DNA of 64,000 bases, from the NCBI RefSeq assembly GCF_016758175.1, contig NZ_QYAB01000001.1, forward strand, positions 1,591,850-1,655,849. The letters are read 5' to 3'. Source of the DNA: Leucobacter zeae. GTDB taxonomy: Bacteria > Actinomycetota > Actinomycetes > Actinomycetales > Microbacteriaceae. Under the pieces are notes generated by a model. The model had not been told where the DNA came from. It saw nothing but the letters and a program-made list of their open reading frames with translations, and did no database searches. Below, piece after piece: positions 25,483-34,731 of the stretch; the stretch's first letter is position 1; every line of letters begins with the position of its first letter. The position numbers and the translations under genes were made by a program.

Positions 25483-27023
25483 CTCTGCTGGGCGGCGGCT
25501 TCAGGGGGTCGTTCGCGAAGGGTCTCCGCACCTCGGCGCTGCTCCTCGTGCTCGCCGCCGTGGCGATCCTGCTCGCGATGCTGCCCGCGCGCCTCATCGC
25601 GGACCCGACGGCCAGGTCCGTCGTCGACCTGCTCGTCGGCGGCACGGTGCTCGCGGCCGCGTTCGTCGTCCCGTTCTTCGAGAACCGCACGATGCTCGAA
25701 CCGCGGCAGTTCGCGCAGTATCCGGCCTCGGCGGGAGCCGTCGGCCTCGCGCTCCTCGTCAGCACGATCCTGACCTGGCCCGTTCTGCTGCTCGCGGTCT
25801 GGCTCGGAGCACTCGCCGTGCTGCGGCCCGAGTGGTCGGCGGCCGGTTGGATCGCCCCCGTCGCGCTCGTCCTCGCCGCGCTGGTCGCGATCTCCTCGGC
25901 GCGGGTGTCGTCGCTCGTCTCGCGCCTCGTCGCGGGCGTGCGTCACGCTGGGACGCTGCGCACGACGGGCGTCGTCCTGCTGATCGCGCTGCTCCCGGTC
26001 GCCGTGTTCGCCGGGGCGACCGCATTCGGGGAGCAGGGATCGGCGTCCGCGGCCGAGGGCGCCCGCGTGCTGGGCTGGACGCCCTTCGGCGCCCCGTTCG
26101 CCGCGATCGTCGCCGCCGCTTCGGGGGAATCGGAGTCCGCGCTGCTGCATCTCGCGGTCGCGGGCGGCGGCCTCCTCCTGCTCGTGCTCGTCTGGGTCCT
26201 CCTGGTCGCCCGCAGCAACCGCACGATCGGCCGTCCGGTGGGTGCGGGCGTCGCGCGCAGCGGCCTGGGCTGGTTCGACCGCTTCGCCGCCCGCCCCGCC
26301 CAGGTGATCGCCGCGAGGCAGCTGACCTACTGGGCCCGCGACCCGCGCTACCGCGTCGCGCTCTTCGCGATCCCGGTCGCGCCCGCGGTGATGCTCGTCG
26401 CCTTCTGGGTCGCCGGTGCCGACCTCCGCTCGCTCGCGCTCGTCCCGCTCCCGGTGATCCTGCTCATGTTCGGCTGGTCGCAGCACAACGATGTCGCGAT
26501 GGACTCGACCGCGATCTGGCAGCACGTCGCGAGCGGGACCCGCGGCCGCCACGATCGCGCCGGGCGGCTCGCCCCCGTGCTGATGATCGGCGTGCCCGTC
26601 GCGCTCATCGGGTCGAGCATCACCGTGACCGTGCTCGAGGACTGGCGCGTGCTGCCGGCCGTGATCGGTATGAACCTCGCCGTGTTGCTCGTCTCGAGCG
26701 CGTCGACGAGCTTCTTCTCGGTGATGATGCCCTACCCGGCGACCCGTCCGGGCGACAGCCCGTTCGTGCAGCCGCAGTGGTCGGGCTCGGGGTCCGGGCT
26801 CGCGCAGACGATGTCCATGCTCGTCGCGCTGGTGCTCGCCGTGCCGCCCGTGTGGTTCGCCGTCGCGGCGATACTCGACCCGATGTTCGTCGAGAACGTC
26901 TGGGCCCTCGTCTTCGGAGTCGGCTACGGCGCGGTGGTGCTCGTGCTCGGCGTGCTGATCGGCGGCTGGGTGTTCGACCGCAGCGGCCCCGAGCTCGTCG
27001 CGGTGACGCAGGTCTTCGACTGA
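25452..27023 (+). CDS. ABC-2-type exporter permease partner
   Basis: A 523-residue membrane protein with roughly ten or more hydrophobic segments arranged as two halves. It starts at GTG 25452, inside the end of the ATPase gene, with GGAAGGGG 5-12 nt upstream; the upstream in-frame extension is antisense-like to ATPase coding and is rejected. The N-terminus VVARLFRLRVALLGGGFRG is basic and amphipathic. No known substrate-specific motif is visible. It forms a transporter with the ATPase encoded just ahead. Confidence 0.8.
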   Translation: MVARLFRLRVALLGGGFRGSFAKGLRTSALLLVLAAVAILLAMLPARLIADPTARSVVDLLVGGTVLAAAFVVPFFENRTMLEPRQFAQYPASAGAVGLALLVSTILTWPVLLLAVWLGALAVLRPEWSAAGWIAPVALVLAALVAISSARVSSLVSRLVAGVRHAGTLRTTGVVLLIALLPVAVFAGATAFGEQGSASAAEGARVLGWTPFGAPFAAIVAAASGESESALLHLAVAGGGLLLLVLVWVLLVARSNRTIGRPVGAGVARSGLGWFDRFAARPAQVIAARQLTYWARDPRYRVALFAIPVAPAVMLVAFWVAGADLRSLALVPLPVILLMFGWSQHNDVAMDSTAIWQHVASGTRGRHDRAGRLAPVLMIGVPVALIGSSITVTVLEDWRVLPAVIGMNLAVLLVSSASTSFFSVMMPYPATRPGDSPFVQPQWSGSGSGLAQTMSMLVALVLAVPPVWFAVAAILDPMFVENVWALVFGVGYGAVVLVLGVLIGGWVFDRSGPELVAVTQVFD

Positions 27024-27077
27024 TCCTGGCTGCGGGAGCGTTCGCGACCGGCGCCGCGCACTCCCGGCTCGCGGGTT

Positions 27078-27089
27078 TAGAATGAGCGC
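27078..27089 (+). promoter_or_regulatory. Leaderless-type promoter of the DUF3039 gene
   Basis: TAGAAT (27078-27083), 6 nt GAGCGC, then ATG 27090, with no Shine-Dalgarno sequence. Confidence 0.6.
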
Positions 27090-27374
27090 ATGGGTATCTT
27101 CACGCGCTCCGATTCCGACTCCTCCGGCGGCTCCGCGGGCGGGCTCGACGTGCTCGACCGCGAGCTCGAGAAGCTGCTCGAGGACGAGCAGATCGAGGAC
27201 GGCGACCATGAACGGTTCTCGCACTACGTCCCGAAGGACAAGATCCTCGAGTCGGCGGTGACCGGCAAGCCGGTCCGCGCGCTCTGCGGGAAGAAGTGGA
27301 CGCCGTCGCGCGATCCCGAGAAGTTCCCGGTCTGCCCGGACTGCAAGAAGGTCTACGAGCGGATGAAGAAGTGA
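27090..27374 (+). CDS. DUF3039 domain protein
   Basis: A 94-residue conserved actinobacterial protein of unknown function. The N-terminal third is acidic and Ser/Gly-rich (LDRELEKLLEDEQIEDGD). The C-terminal half carries a single Cys in RALCGKKW and a CPDCKK pair, looking like a small zinc ribbon with one ligand unaccounted for. HERFSHYV is the family's most conserved core. It has its own leaderless promoter and is followed by the 50-bp repeats. Confidence 0.88.
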   Translation: MGIFTRSDSDSSGGSAGGLDVLDRELEKLLEDEQIEDGDHERFSHYVPKDKILESAVTGKPVRALCGKKWTPSRDPEKFPVCPDCKKVYERMKK

Positions 27375-27380
27375 CGGACG

Positions 27381-27520
27381 GAGTCCGTCACCCTGCGCGA
27401 GCGGAGTGAGTCGCAGGGTCTGGGTGCGTCGGGTCCGTCACCCTGCGCGAGCGGAGTGAGTCGCAGGGTCTGGGTGCGTCGGGTCCGTCACCCTGCGCGA
27501 GCGGAGTGAGCCGCAGGGTC
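27381..27520. repeat. Three tandem 50-bp hairpin repeats
   Basis: Copies start at 27381, 27431 and 27481. The first two are identical apart from one base near the start. The third keeps 40 bases with one change and then runs into the pncB stop codon. Each holds ACCCTGCG and CGCAGGGT as an 8-bp stem around CGAGCGGAGTGAGT. They lie between the convergent DUF3039 and pncB genes and can serve as stacked bidirectional terminators. A separate GACGGA/TCCGTC hairpin overlaps the first copy. Confidence 0.92.
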
Positions 27521-27525
27521 TCCCG

Positions 27526-28848
27526 TCACCGGTACTCGGTCGGGATGGCCGGGTCCCCGCGCGTCAGGCTCATCGCGACGGGGGGCAGCTCTGCGACGCG
27601 GGCGGCGTGTCGCTCGCGCGCCGCGGCGATGCCGTCCGCGCCGACGTGCGCGCGCTGCACCTCGCCGTCCACGAGGAGCGGGACGAGCACCTCGCGCGCC
27701 GAATCGCCGAGTTCCGCGCCCTCGGGCTCGCCGCCCGGCCCATCGCCGAGGAGGATCAGCTCCGCGGTGGCCGTGCCGTGCGCGTTGTGCAGGCGCCGCA
27801 CGCTCTTGCGACCGCCCACCGAGGCCTTGTCGGCCGACTTCTTGGCGACCGATACCCAGTCGCCGGCGTCGTCCCGGTGCGCGACGAGCTTGTAGACCAT
27901 GCCCATCGTCGGCGATCCCGATCCGACGACGACCGAGGTGCCGACGCCGAACGCGTCGACGGGTGAGGCGGACAGCGCGGCGACGGTGTGCTCGTCGAGG
28001 TCGTTGGTCACGGTGATGCGCGTACCCGTCGCGCCGAGGTCGTCGAGCAGGCGGCGCACGCGCGCGACGACGACCGGCAGGTCTCCCGAGTCGATACGGA
28101 CGGCGCCGAGCTCCGGTCCGGCGACCTCGATCGCGGTGCGGACGCCCTGGTCGATGTCGTAGGTGTCGACGAGCAGCGTCGTGCCGGTGCCGAGCGCGGC
28201 GACCTGCGCCTCGAACGCGGCGCGCTCCGTGTCGTGCAGCAGGGTGAAGCTGTGGGCGGCGGTGCCCATCGTCGGGATGCCGTAGCTGCGTCCGGCCTCG
28301 AGGTTCGACGTCGCGCTGAATCCGGCGATGTACGCGGCCCGCGCTGCGGCGACGGCGCTGCGCTCTCCCGTGCGGCGGGAACCCATCTCGGCGAGCGGCT
28401 TGCCGTTCGCGGCGTGGACCATGCGCGACGCGGCCGTCGCGACCGCGGAATCGGAGTTCAGGATGCTGAGCGCGAGCGTCTCGAGCAGCACGCCCTCGGC
28501 GAACGTCGATTCGACCGTGATGAGTGGGGAGCCGGGGAAGAAGACCTCGCCCTCGGGGTATCCCCAGATGCTGCCGCGGAACCGGAAATCCGCGAGCCAG
28601 TCGAGCGTCCGTTCGCCGACGACCCGCTGGGCGCGGAGGAACTCGAGTTCGGCGTCGCCGAACCGGAAGTGCTGGATCGCCTCGAGCAGGCGCCCGGTGC
28701 CCGCGACCACGCCGTAGCGGCGGGCGCCCGAGAGGCGTCGCGAGAAGAGCTCGAACACGCTGCGGCGGTCGGCCGTGCCGGCCTGGAGCGCGGCGTCGAC
28801 CATCGTGAGTTCGTAGTGATCGGTGAGCAGGGCCGTCGAGGTATGCAC
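27526..28848 (-). CDS. pncB: Nicotinate phosphoribosyltransferase
   Basis: A 440-residue enzyme of NAD salvage that makes nicotinate mononucleotide from nicotinate and PRPP. Visible are TDHYELTM at the start, VFELFSRRLSG, the catalytic-His region TMGTAAHSFTLL, and VRIDSGDLPVV for phosphoribosyl binding. Length and order match class II PncB. GTG 28848 is preferred over ATG 28893 because TACACT plus a 6-nt spacer precedes it on the minus strand. It ends in the tandem repeat region. Confidence 0.95.
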   Translation of the reverse strand: MHTSTALLTDHYELTMVDAALQAGTADRRSVFELFSRRLSGARRYGVVAGTGRLLEAIQHFRFGDAELEFLRAQRVVGERTLDWLADFRFRGSIWGYPEGEVFFPGSPLITVESTFAEGVLLETLALSILNSDSAVATAASRMVHAANGKPLAEMGSRRTGERSAVAAARAAYIAGFSATSNLEAGRSYGIPTMGTAAHSFTLLHDTERAAFEAQVAALGTGTTLLVDTYDIDQGVRTAIEVAGPELGAVRIDSGDLPVVVARVRRLLDDLGATGTRITVTNDLDEHTVAALSASPVDAFGVGTSVVVGSGSPTMGMVYKLVAHRDDAGDWVSVAKKSADKASVGGRKSVRRLHNAHGTATAELILLGDGPGGEPEGAELGDSAREVLVPLLVDGEVQRAHVGADGIAAARERHAARVAELPPVAMSLTRGDPAIPTEYR

Positions 28849-28860
28849 GTCGCCAGTGTA
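28849..28860 (-). promoter_or_regulatory. Leaderless-type promoter of pncB
   Basis: Minus-strand TACACT (28860-28855), 6 nt GGCGAC, then GTG 28848. It separates pncB transcription from the upstream mutasome operon. Confidence 0.55.
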
Positions 28861-28896
28861 ATGCGGGATCGGCGTGCGCGGGCACGGGCGCACGGC

Positions 28897-31800
28897 TCAG
28901 CGGAAATCGCGTGACGCCACCCCGGACGGGGCGGCCAACGGCTCGAACCCCTCGGCGATGACGTTCACCACTCCCTCGGGCGAGCGCTCGAGGGCGCCCC
29001 TGACGATGAGCGCGGGGGACGCCTTCGCGACCAGACGATTCCGCGCCCAGACGTTCGCCCAGGTCACGACGTTCACGGTGCCGGCCTCGTCTTCGAGCGT
29101 GAGGAAGGTGATGCCGCCCGCCGTGCCCGGGCGTTGGCGGTGGGTCACGAGGCCGGCGACCTCGACGGCGGCACCCGGGCGCGTGCGCCGCAGTCGATCG
29201 GAGCGCACGACGCCGCGGGCGTCGAGTCCGTCGCGCAGCAGGGCGAGGGGGTGCGTTCCGCCCACCACCCCGGTCGTCCAGAGGTCGAGCGCGGTCTGCT
29301 CGGCCTCGCTGAGCACGGGGAGCAGCGGGGGCTGCACGTGGACCGCGATCCCCGGCAGGTAGCGCTCGCGGTTGTCTGCCGCCGGCCCGGCCGCCCAGAG
29401 CGCCGCTCTGCGGCCGATGCCGAGGCTCTCGCAGGCCCCCGCTGCCGCGAGCGCCTCGACTCTGGCGCGGTCGAGGTCGGCGCGCCTGGCGAGGTCCGCG
29501 AGGTCGGTGAACGGGGCGCGCTCGCGGGCGCGGACGATGCGCTCCGCGGTTGCGGCCTCGATCCCGCGCACCTCCGAGAGCCCGAGACGCACCGCGAAGG
29601 CGCCGTCGCGCCGGTGCGCGCCGCTCGTATCGGGCGCCGCGCGGTCGAACGGCCCGACCGGCGGCTGCTCGGGGGAGAGGCAGGCGTCCGTACCCGTCGG
29701 CCGAGGCCCCGACCCGCGCGGCGTTGCGCCTCCGGGGCCCGGTTCGGTCGGTTCGAGGCCCGCGTGCGCCTCGGAGCGCTGCACATCGGGGGGCAGCACC
29801 GAGACGCCGTGCCTGCGGGCGTCCTCGACGAGGCTGCGCGAGGAGTAGAACCCCATGGGCTGCGACCGCAGCAGGCCGGCGAGGAACGCGCCGGGGTAGT
29901 GCAGCTTGAACCAGGAGCTCACGTAGACGAGCAGCGCGAAGCTGAGGGAGTGACTCTCGGCGAAGCCGAAGTTGGCGAAGGCCTCGATCTGCGCGTAGAG
30001 GCGGGCGGCCTCCTCGTCCTCGATCCCGTTCGCGCGCATGCCCGCGAAGAGCTTCTCCCGCAGGCTCTCCATCCGCTCCTTGCCGCGCTTCGACCCCATC
30101 GACCGGCGCAGCAGATCCGCATCCTCTGCCGAGCAGTTGCCCACGGCCACCGCCATCTGCATGAGCTGCTCCTGGAACACGGGGACGCCCAGGGTGCGCT
30201 CGAGCACGGGGACGAGCCGGGGGTGCGGATAGTCCACGGCCTCCGCTCCGGTGCGCCGCCGCAGGTAGGGGTGCACGGCGCCGCCCTGGATCGGGCCGGG
30301 CCGGATGAGCGCGATCTCGATCACCAGGTCGTAGAACGCGCGGGGGAGCAGCCGGGGCAGCGTGTTGAGCTGCGCCCGGCTCTCGACCTGGAAGACGCCG
30401 ACCGCGTCCGCGCGGCAGAGCATGTCGTAGACCCCTGGCTCCTCCCTGGGGACGCTGTCGAGCGTCCACCGTTCGCCCGTCGCGGCGGCGATGAGGTCCA
30501 TCGTCTTCTGCAGCGCGCTCAGCATGCCGAGGCCGAGCAGGTCGAACTTGACGAGCCCCATCGACTCGCAGGAGTCCTTGTCCCACTGCAGCACGGTGCG
30601 ATGCTCCATGCGGGCGTGCTCGATGGGGCAGACCTCGCCGACCGGCCGCTCGGTGAGCACCATGCCGCCCGAGTGGATGCCGAGGTGGCGCGGCGCCCGC
30701 ATGAAGCGCTGCGCGAGCCGCTGCACGGGCACCGGGATCGGAGAGGCCTCGTCCACCTCCCGCAGGTCGCCGCGATCGACGACCCGGGTCCACGCGTGCT
30801 GCTGGCCCGCGCTGTATCCGAGTGCCTTGGCGGCGTCCCGGATCGCGGCCTTCGGCCGGTAGCTGATGACGTTCGCCACCTGCGCGGCGTTGCGCCTGCC
30901 GTACTTGGCGTAGGCGTACTGGATGATCTCCTCGCGCCGCTCGGAGTCGAAGTCCACGTCGATGTCGGGCTCCTCGTCGCGCAGGCTCGAGAGGAAGCGC
31001 TCGAACGGGAGGTCGTAGAAGATCGCGTCCACCGCGGTGATCCCGAGCACGTAGCACACGGCCGAGCTCGCTGCGGAGCCGCGCCCCTGGCAGAGGATGC
31101 CGCGGTCCCTGGCCTCGCGGACCAGGTCGTGCACGATGAGGAAGTAGCCGGGGAACCCCTTCCGGTCGATGACCGCGAGCTCGTGCTCGAGCCGCTGCAG
31201 CTTGGCCGCGTCGAGGGTGCTGCCGTAGCGGTGCTCGGCGCCCGCCCGCACGAGCTCGCGCAGCAGGCTCATCTGGGTGTGCCCGTCGGGCAGATCGATC
31301 CTCGGGAGTTTCGGGCGGGCCGACCTGAGGGGGAACGCGAGCTCTCGCGCGAGCGGCACGGTGCGGGCGACGGCGTCGGGATGCCTGCCGAATCTCCGGA
31401 GCATGGAGGCGCCGCTGCGGAGGCGGGCGGCGCCAGACGCCGGGAGGTGCGGGTCGAGCTCGTCGAGGCTGCGCCGGGAGCGCACCGCCGCCATCGCCTC
31501 GGCCAGCTCGGCGTCGACCGGCGTCGCGTAGTGCACGTTGCCCGTCGCGATCGTGGGGAGGCCCCGCTCGGCCGCGAGCGCCGCGAGCCTGGCATTGCGG
31601 CGGTCGTCGTCGGGCGCGCCGTGATGCGTGAGCTCGACGTGCACCGCGTCCGCGCCGAAGAGCGCGATCAGCCGCTCGATCTCGGCGAGCGCGAGGGTAT
31701 CGCCGGCCTCGCGCGTGGTCGCGGAGTCGAGCGCGCGGCGGACGAGGCCCTTGCGGCAGCCGGTGAGGATCGCCCACTCGCCCCGCCCCGTCGCGGCGAG

Positions 31801-32346
31801 GGCCTCGAGGTCGTACACCGGCCGTCCCTTCTCGCCGCCGGCGAGCTGGGCCTCGGTGATCGCGCCGGCGAGGCGGTGGTATCCGGACGAACCGCGTGCG
31901 AGGACGAGCAGGTGCGCCCCGACGGGGTCGGCGACGCCGAGCTGCGGCGCGTCGAGGCCGAGCGAGAGTTCGGCGCCGTACACCGTGAGCGGCGCGTGCT
32001 CGGGGTGGCCGGGGTGCTCGCGCCGGAGGGTCTCGGCCGCCTCCGCGAAGAGCGCGGCCCCGTAGAAGCCGTCGTGGTCGGTGATGGCGAGGCCGTCGAG
32101 CCGCAGCCTCGCGGCCTCCCGCACCAGGTCCTCGGGCGAGGACGCGCCGTCGAGGAAGCTGAACTGGGAGTGCGCGTGCAACTCGGCGTAGGGGACGCGG
32201 GGGCCGTCTTCGCTGGCCTCGGGGGCCTCGGGCGGCACCGCGTCCGGCACGGCGGTTCCGGATCGTGCCGCGTCGGGTCCGGGCGCCCGCAGGGAGAGCG
32301 TCCGCTCGAACTCGTTCCACGGCAGCGACGAGTTGCTCCAGCCCAT
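28897..32346 (-). CDS. dnaE2: Error-prone DNA polymerase III alpha-like subunit DnaE2
   Basis: An 1149-residue C-family polymerase for translesion synthesis in the SOS response. The PHP domain begins with YAELHAHSQFSFLDGAS. The palm shows QGRGSAASSAVCY and the metal-binding PDIDVDFDSERR. HSGGMVL and the helix-hairpin-helix and OB regions follow. The PHP-start and lack of the long DnaE1 tail fit DnaE2. Upstream ATG 32346 follows GGAAGGAGG, with 30 nt between it and imuB. Context with imuA'-imuB and a LexA box makes the DnaE2 call firm. Confidence 0.95.
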   Translation of the reverse strand: MGWSNSSLPWNEFERTLSLRAPGPDAARSGTAVPDAVPPEAPEASEDGPRVPYAELHAHSQFSFLDGASSPEDLVREAARLRLDGLAITDHDGFYGAALFAEAAETLRREHPGHPEHAPLTVYGAELSLGLDAPQLGVADPVGAHLLVLARGSSGYHRLAGAITEAQLAGGEKGRPVYDLEALAATGRGEWAILTGCRKGLVRRALDSATTREAGDTLALAEIERLIALFGADAVHVELTHHGAPDDDRRNARLAALAAERGLPTIATGNVHYATPVDAELAEAMAAVRSRRSLDELDPHLPASGAARLRSGASMLRRFGRHPDAVARTVPLARELAFPLRSARPKLPRIDLPDGHTQMSLLRELVRAGAEHRYGSTLDAAKLQRLEHELAVIDRKGFPGYFLIVHDLVREARDRGILCQGRGSAASSAVCYVLGITAVDAIFYDLPFERFLSSLRDEEPDIDVDFDSERREEIIQYAYAKYGRRNAAQVANVISYRPKAAIRDAAKALGYSAGQQHAWTRVVDRGDLREVDEASPIPVPVQRLAQRFMRAPRHLGIHSGGMVLTERPVGEVCPIEHARMEHRTVLQWDKDSCESMGLVKFDLLGLGMLSALQKTMDLIAAATGERWTLDSVPREEPGVYDMLCRADAVGVFQVESRAQLNTLPRLLPRAFYDLVIEIALIRPGPIQGGAVHPYLRRRTGAEAVDYPHPRLVPVLERTLGVPVFQEQLMQMAVAVGNCSAEDADLLRRSMGSKRGKERMESLREKLFAGMRANGIEDEEAARLYAQIEAFANFGFAESHSLSFALLVYVSSWFKLHYPGAFLAGLLRSQPMGFYSSRSLVEDARRHGVSVLPPDVQRSEAHAGLEPTEPGPGGATPRGSGPRPTGTDACLSPEQPPVGPFDRAAPDTSGAHRRDGAFAVRLGLSEVRGIEAATAERIVRARERAPFTDLADLARRADLDRARVEALAAAGACESLGIGRRAALWAAGPAADNRERYLPGIAVHVQPPLLPVLSEAEQTALDLWTTGVVGGTHPLALLRDGLDARGVVRSDRLRRTRPGAAVEVAGLVTHRQRPGTAGGITFLTLEDEAGTVNVVTWANVWARNRLVAKASPALIVRGALERSPEGVVNVIAEGFEPLAAPSGVASRDFR

Positions 32347-32376
32347 CGGTTCCTCCTTCCTGCTGGGGGTCGCGGG

Positions 32377-34029
32377 TCAGTCGTAGCGGCCCTCGGCGAA
32401 CCAGCCGTCGCCCTCGTGGTAGAGCAGCCAGGCGTCGCCCCCGGCGAGCATCAGCTGCAGCCGGAAACGGGCGGGAGCCCCTCGCCACCAGCGTTCGCGC
32501 ACGGCCCAGGGGAACGACCAGTCGCCGACCGGGTCGGGGAAGACCGTGCCCGCCACCCGGAGCCGGGAGGGCCGTCCCGTGAGCATGTCGTCGTCGTCGA
32601 TCCCGATCGGGTGTCCGGAGTCGTCCACGAGCTCGGCCGGGATCGGCTCGGGGAAGACCAGGCTCGGCTGCGGGCCGGGGACCGCGCCGGGCCAGGGGCC
32701 CGCCGCCGAGGCGCGCGGGTCGCGCGACCGGTCGCGGCTCGTGCCCCACGGCGCGAACCGCTGCCGGTCGGCGAGGAGGCGGCCGCCCGTCAGCTCCATC
32801 GTGCCGACCCCGGTGTGTCCGAGGCGGCTCTGCGCCCTGCTGAGGTGGTGGTGCACGCGTTCGTCGGGCTCGGTGCTCCACAGTCCCGGTTCGTGGCGTG
32901 CAGCGCGGTCAGTGTGGGTCGGCGTGATCCGCACCTGAGCGATCCCCGCGCCCCCGCGTTCGGCGTCGCCGGTCACCGACGAGGCCTGCCAGCGGACCCG
33001 GGCGAGCGCGTCCGCAGCCGTGAAACGGTGGGGGTGCACCCATTCCCGCTCGTGGCGCACCCCGATGTCGTCGGTGAGCTCGATGCGCAGCGCGGTGCAG
33101 ACGAGGCGTTCCTCGGCGATGCCGGCGATGAAGCGCTCGGTGAGCGTCGTGCAGGCGAAGGCGAGCTGATCCGTGGTGTCGACGGGCGGCTCGAGGTCGA
33201 GCGAGACCGAGAGCTCGCGCACCGGGGCGCGGGGCCGCACCTCGGCGCCGTGCCGGGGGCCCGCGGCGACGGCGCGGCGGTGGGCGGCGACGCCGTCGGG
33301 CCCGAACCGCTGCCTGACCGCGTCCTCGGGCAGCGCCGCGAGGGCCCCCATCGTGCGGATCCCGAGGCCGTGCAGCACCGAGGCGAATTCCGCGCCTGCT
33401 GCACGGGAGACCGGCAGCGGTCCGAGGAAGGCGGCCGAGCCTCCCGGCGGCACGATGCGCACGTCGGGGGACGGTGCCAGGACGCCCGGATCCATCGAGG
33501 AGGCTCTGGCGGCCTGCTCGGCCGCGAACAGGCCGTCCGCGATCCCGATCCGGGCATCGGGCAGGTCCAGATCCACCGCCAGGCGCAGCAGCGCGGCGGC
33601 GGCGGGTTCCTCGCCGCCGTAGTAGCGAGCGGGTCCCCGTGCGCGCATCGCGCAGAGGCCCGGACGCCGGGGCTCGACCCCGGGGATCAGCCGCTCGAGC
33701 GCGGCGAGCACCGGGCGGAAGCGCCGCTCGTCCACCTCCGGGTCGTGGGGGTGGACGGAGATCGCGGGACAGCGGCTCTGCGCTTCGCGCTCGCGGAGGC
33801 CGACCCGCACCCCCTCCGCGCGGGCGGCCGGGGAGCACGCGACGACCTGCCGATTCGCGATCAGCGCGATCGCGGACGCGACCTCGGAGCGCTCGGCGGT
33901 GCTGCCGGCGGCGTCCGTCTCGGCCCGTTCCCGCAGATGGGCGTGGATCGGCCAGTCCGGCACCCAGAAGACGATCGCGCGCTCAGCGCCGCTCGGCCGC
34001 GCGGCGTGCTGCTGATCCGGTGCGCTCAT
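32377..34029 (-). CDS. imuB: Y-family polymerase-like mutasome protein ImuB
   Basis: A 550-residue Y-family-like protein that links DnaE2 to the sliding clamp. The N-terminus IVFWVPDWPIHAHL lacks the metal-binding carboxylate pattern of active DinB, as in other ImuB proteins. CAMRARGPARYYGGEE and the little-finger-like region are recognisable. The C-terminal 150 residues are basic and Pro-rich, where clamp and partner contacts usually lie; I see no obvious clamp-binding QLxLF motif. ATG 34029 overlaps the imuA' stop by 4 nt (ATGA). Confidence 0.88.
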   Translation of the reverse strand: MSAPDQQHAARPSGAERAIVFWVPDWPIHAHLRERAETDAAGSTAERSEVASAIALIANRQVVACSPAARAEGVRVGLREREAQSRCPAISVHPHDPEVDERRFRPVLAALERLIPGVEPRRPGLCAMRARGPARYYGGEEPAAAALLRLAVDLDLPDARIGIADGLFAAEQAARASSMDPGVLAPSPDVRIVPPGGSAAFLGPLPVSRAAGAEFASVLHGLGIRTMGALAALPEDAVRQRFGPDGVAAHRRAVAAGPRHGAEVRPRAPVRELSVSLDLEPPVDTTDQLAFACTTLTERFIAGIAEERLVCTALRIELTDDIGVRHEREWVHPHRFTAADALARVRWQASSVTGDAERGGAGIAQVRITPTHTDRAARHEPGLWSTEPDERVHHHLSRAQSRLGHTGVGTMELTGGRLLADRQRFAPWGTSRDRSRDPRASAAGPWPGAVPGPQPSLVFPEPIPAELVDDSGHPIGIDDDDMLTGRPSRLRVAGTVFPDPVGDWSFPWAVRERWWRGAPARFRLQLMLAGGDAWLLYHEGDGWFAEGRYD

Positions 34030-34676
34030 CGGGCCGCCAGTCTGCGGACGGGCGCGGGCCCCGGCGCCGCGACGGCGCCGTTGCTGAACCGCACGGTGTG
34101 CTGCTGCGAGCCCCGCTTGTCGAGCGACTGCACGGTGAGCTCGCGGTCCTCGAGCATCCCGGAGCCCGCACCGAGGCCGTGCCAGCGCGACCCCGTGACC
34201 CGGAGCGTGCTCTCGGGGCGGGGCCAGTCGCCCGCGACCACGAGCGCCGAGCCGTGCTCGCGCAGGCGTGCGGCGATCCGCTCGACATCTCCCGAGGTCG
34301 CTGCTGCGGGGCGGCAGAGCAGGGTGACCGTGAGGATCTCGCTCAGGGCGCCGACCAGGCCGAGCCCGTCGGACGCCGGATCGGGGATCAGGACGCAGCG
34401 GTCCAGTGCGATGCCCAGAGCCGCCGCGGCCTCCGCCCCGAAAGCGGGGAAGCCGATCACGCCGCACCATGCGCCCGAGATCGAGGCCTCCGAGAGCAGG
34501 GCGAGCGCGAGCAGCCGGGAGCCGCGGACGACGTAGCTGGAGCCCTTGCGCAGGGCTCCGCCGGGCAGGAGGGATCTGAGTCCCGGAGCGGTGGGCAGTG
34601 CGCGATCGTCGAGCCGCAGCGGCTGCATCTCGGTGATGCGCTGCTGCAGCGATCGAACGGTCGCTGGGGAATTCAT
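34026..34676 (-). CDS. RecA-like mutasome accessory protein ImuA'
   Basis: A 216-residue protein of the actinobacterial ImuA' type, a truncated RecA-like partner needed for ImuB-DnaE2 mutagenesis. LRSLLPGGALRKGSSYVVRGSRLLALALL sits where a P-loop would be but lacks a Walker A motif. The C-terminus is Pro/Arg-rich. ATG 34676 is chosen because GAATAT plus GGCTCC precedes it in leaderless spacing; ATG 34694 falls inside the LexA box and would need an upstream promoter. Sequence similarity within the family is weak, so the name rests mostly on operon position. Confidence 0.8.
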   Translation of the reverse strand: MNSPATVRSLQQRITEMQPLRLDDRALPTAPGLRSLLPGGALRKGSSYVVRGSRLLALALLSEASISGAWCGVIGFPAFGAEAAAALGIALDRCVLIPDPASDGLGLVGALSEILTVTLLCRPAAATSGDVERIAARLREHGSALVVAGDWPRPESTLRVTGSRWHGLGAGSGMLEDRELTVQSLDKRGSQQHTVRFSNGAVAAPGPAPVRRLAAR

Positions 34677-34683
34677 GGAGCCA

Positions 34684-34705
34684 TATTCGAACATATGTTC
34701 GAATA
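34684..34705. promoter_or_regulatory. LexA (SOS) box of the mutasome operon
   Basis: A perfect 22-bp palindrome centred on CGAACATATGTTCG, matching the Gram-positive/actinobacterial LexA consensus CGAAC-N4-GTTCG. It overlaps the probable -10 element of imuA' and begins only 8 nt from the start codon, so bound LexA would block polymerase directly. Confidence 0.93.
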
Positions 34706-34731
34706 AGTCAATCTCGAAACGCCCGCCCGGA

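Noticed and set aside
27381-27520. Possible CRISPR array
   Set aside because: There are no unique spacers: the whole 50-bp unit is repeated directly, only three times, and no cas genes are nearby.
29134-34536. Very long open frame of 1800 codons on the plus strand opposite dnaE2-imuB
   Set aside because: It is the mirror of GC-rich coding on the minus strand, with no ribosome site and low-complexity Arg/Glu/Ala translation. The real genes have clear family motifs.
34677-34694. ATG 34694 as imuA' start
   Set aside because: It lies within the LexA palindrome, leaving no room for a core promoter downstream of the operator.
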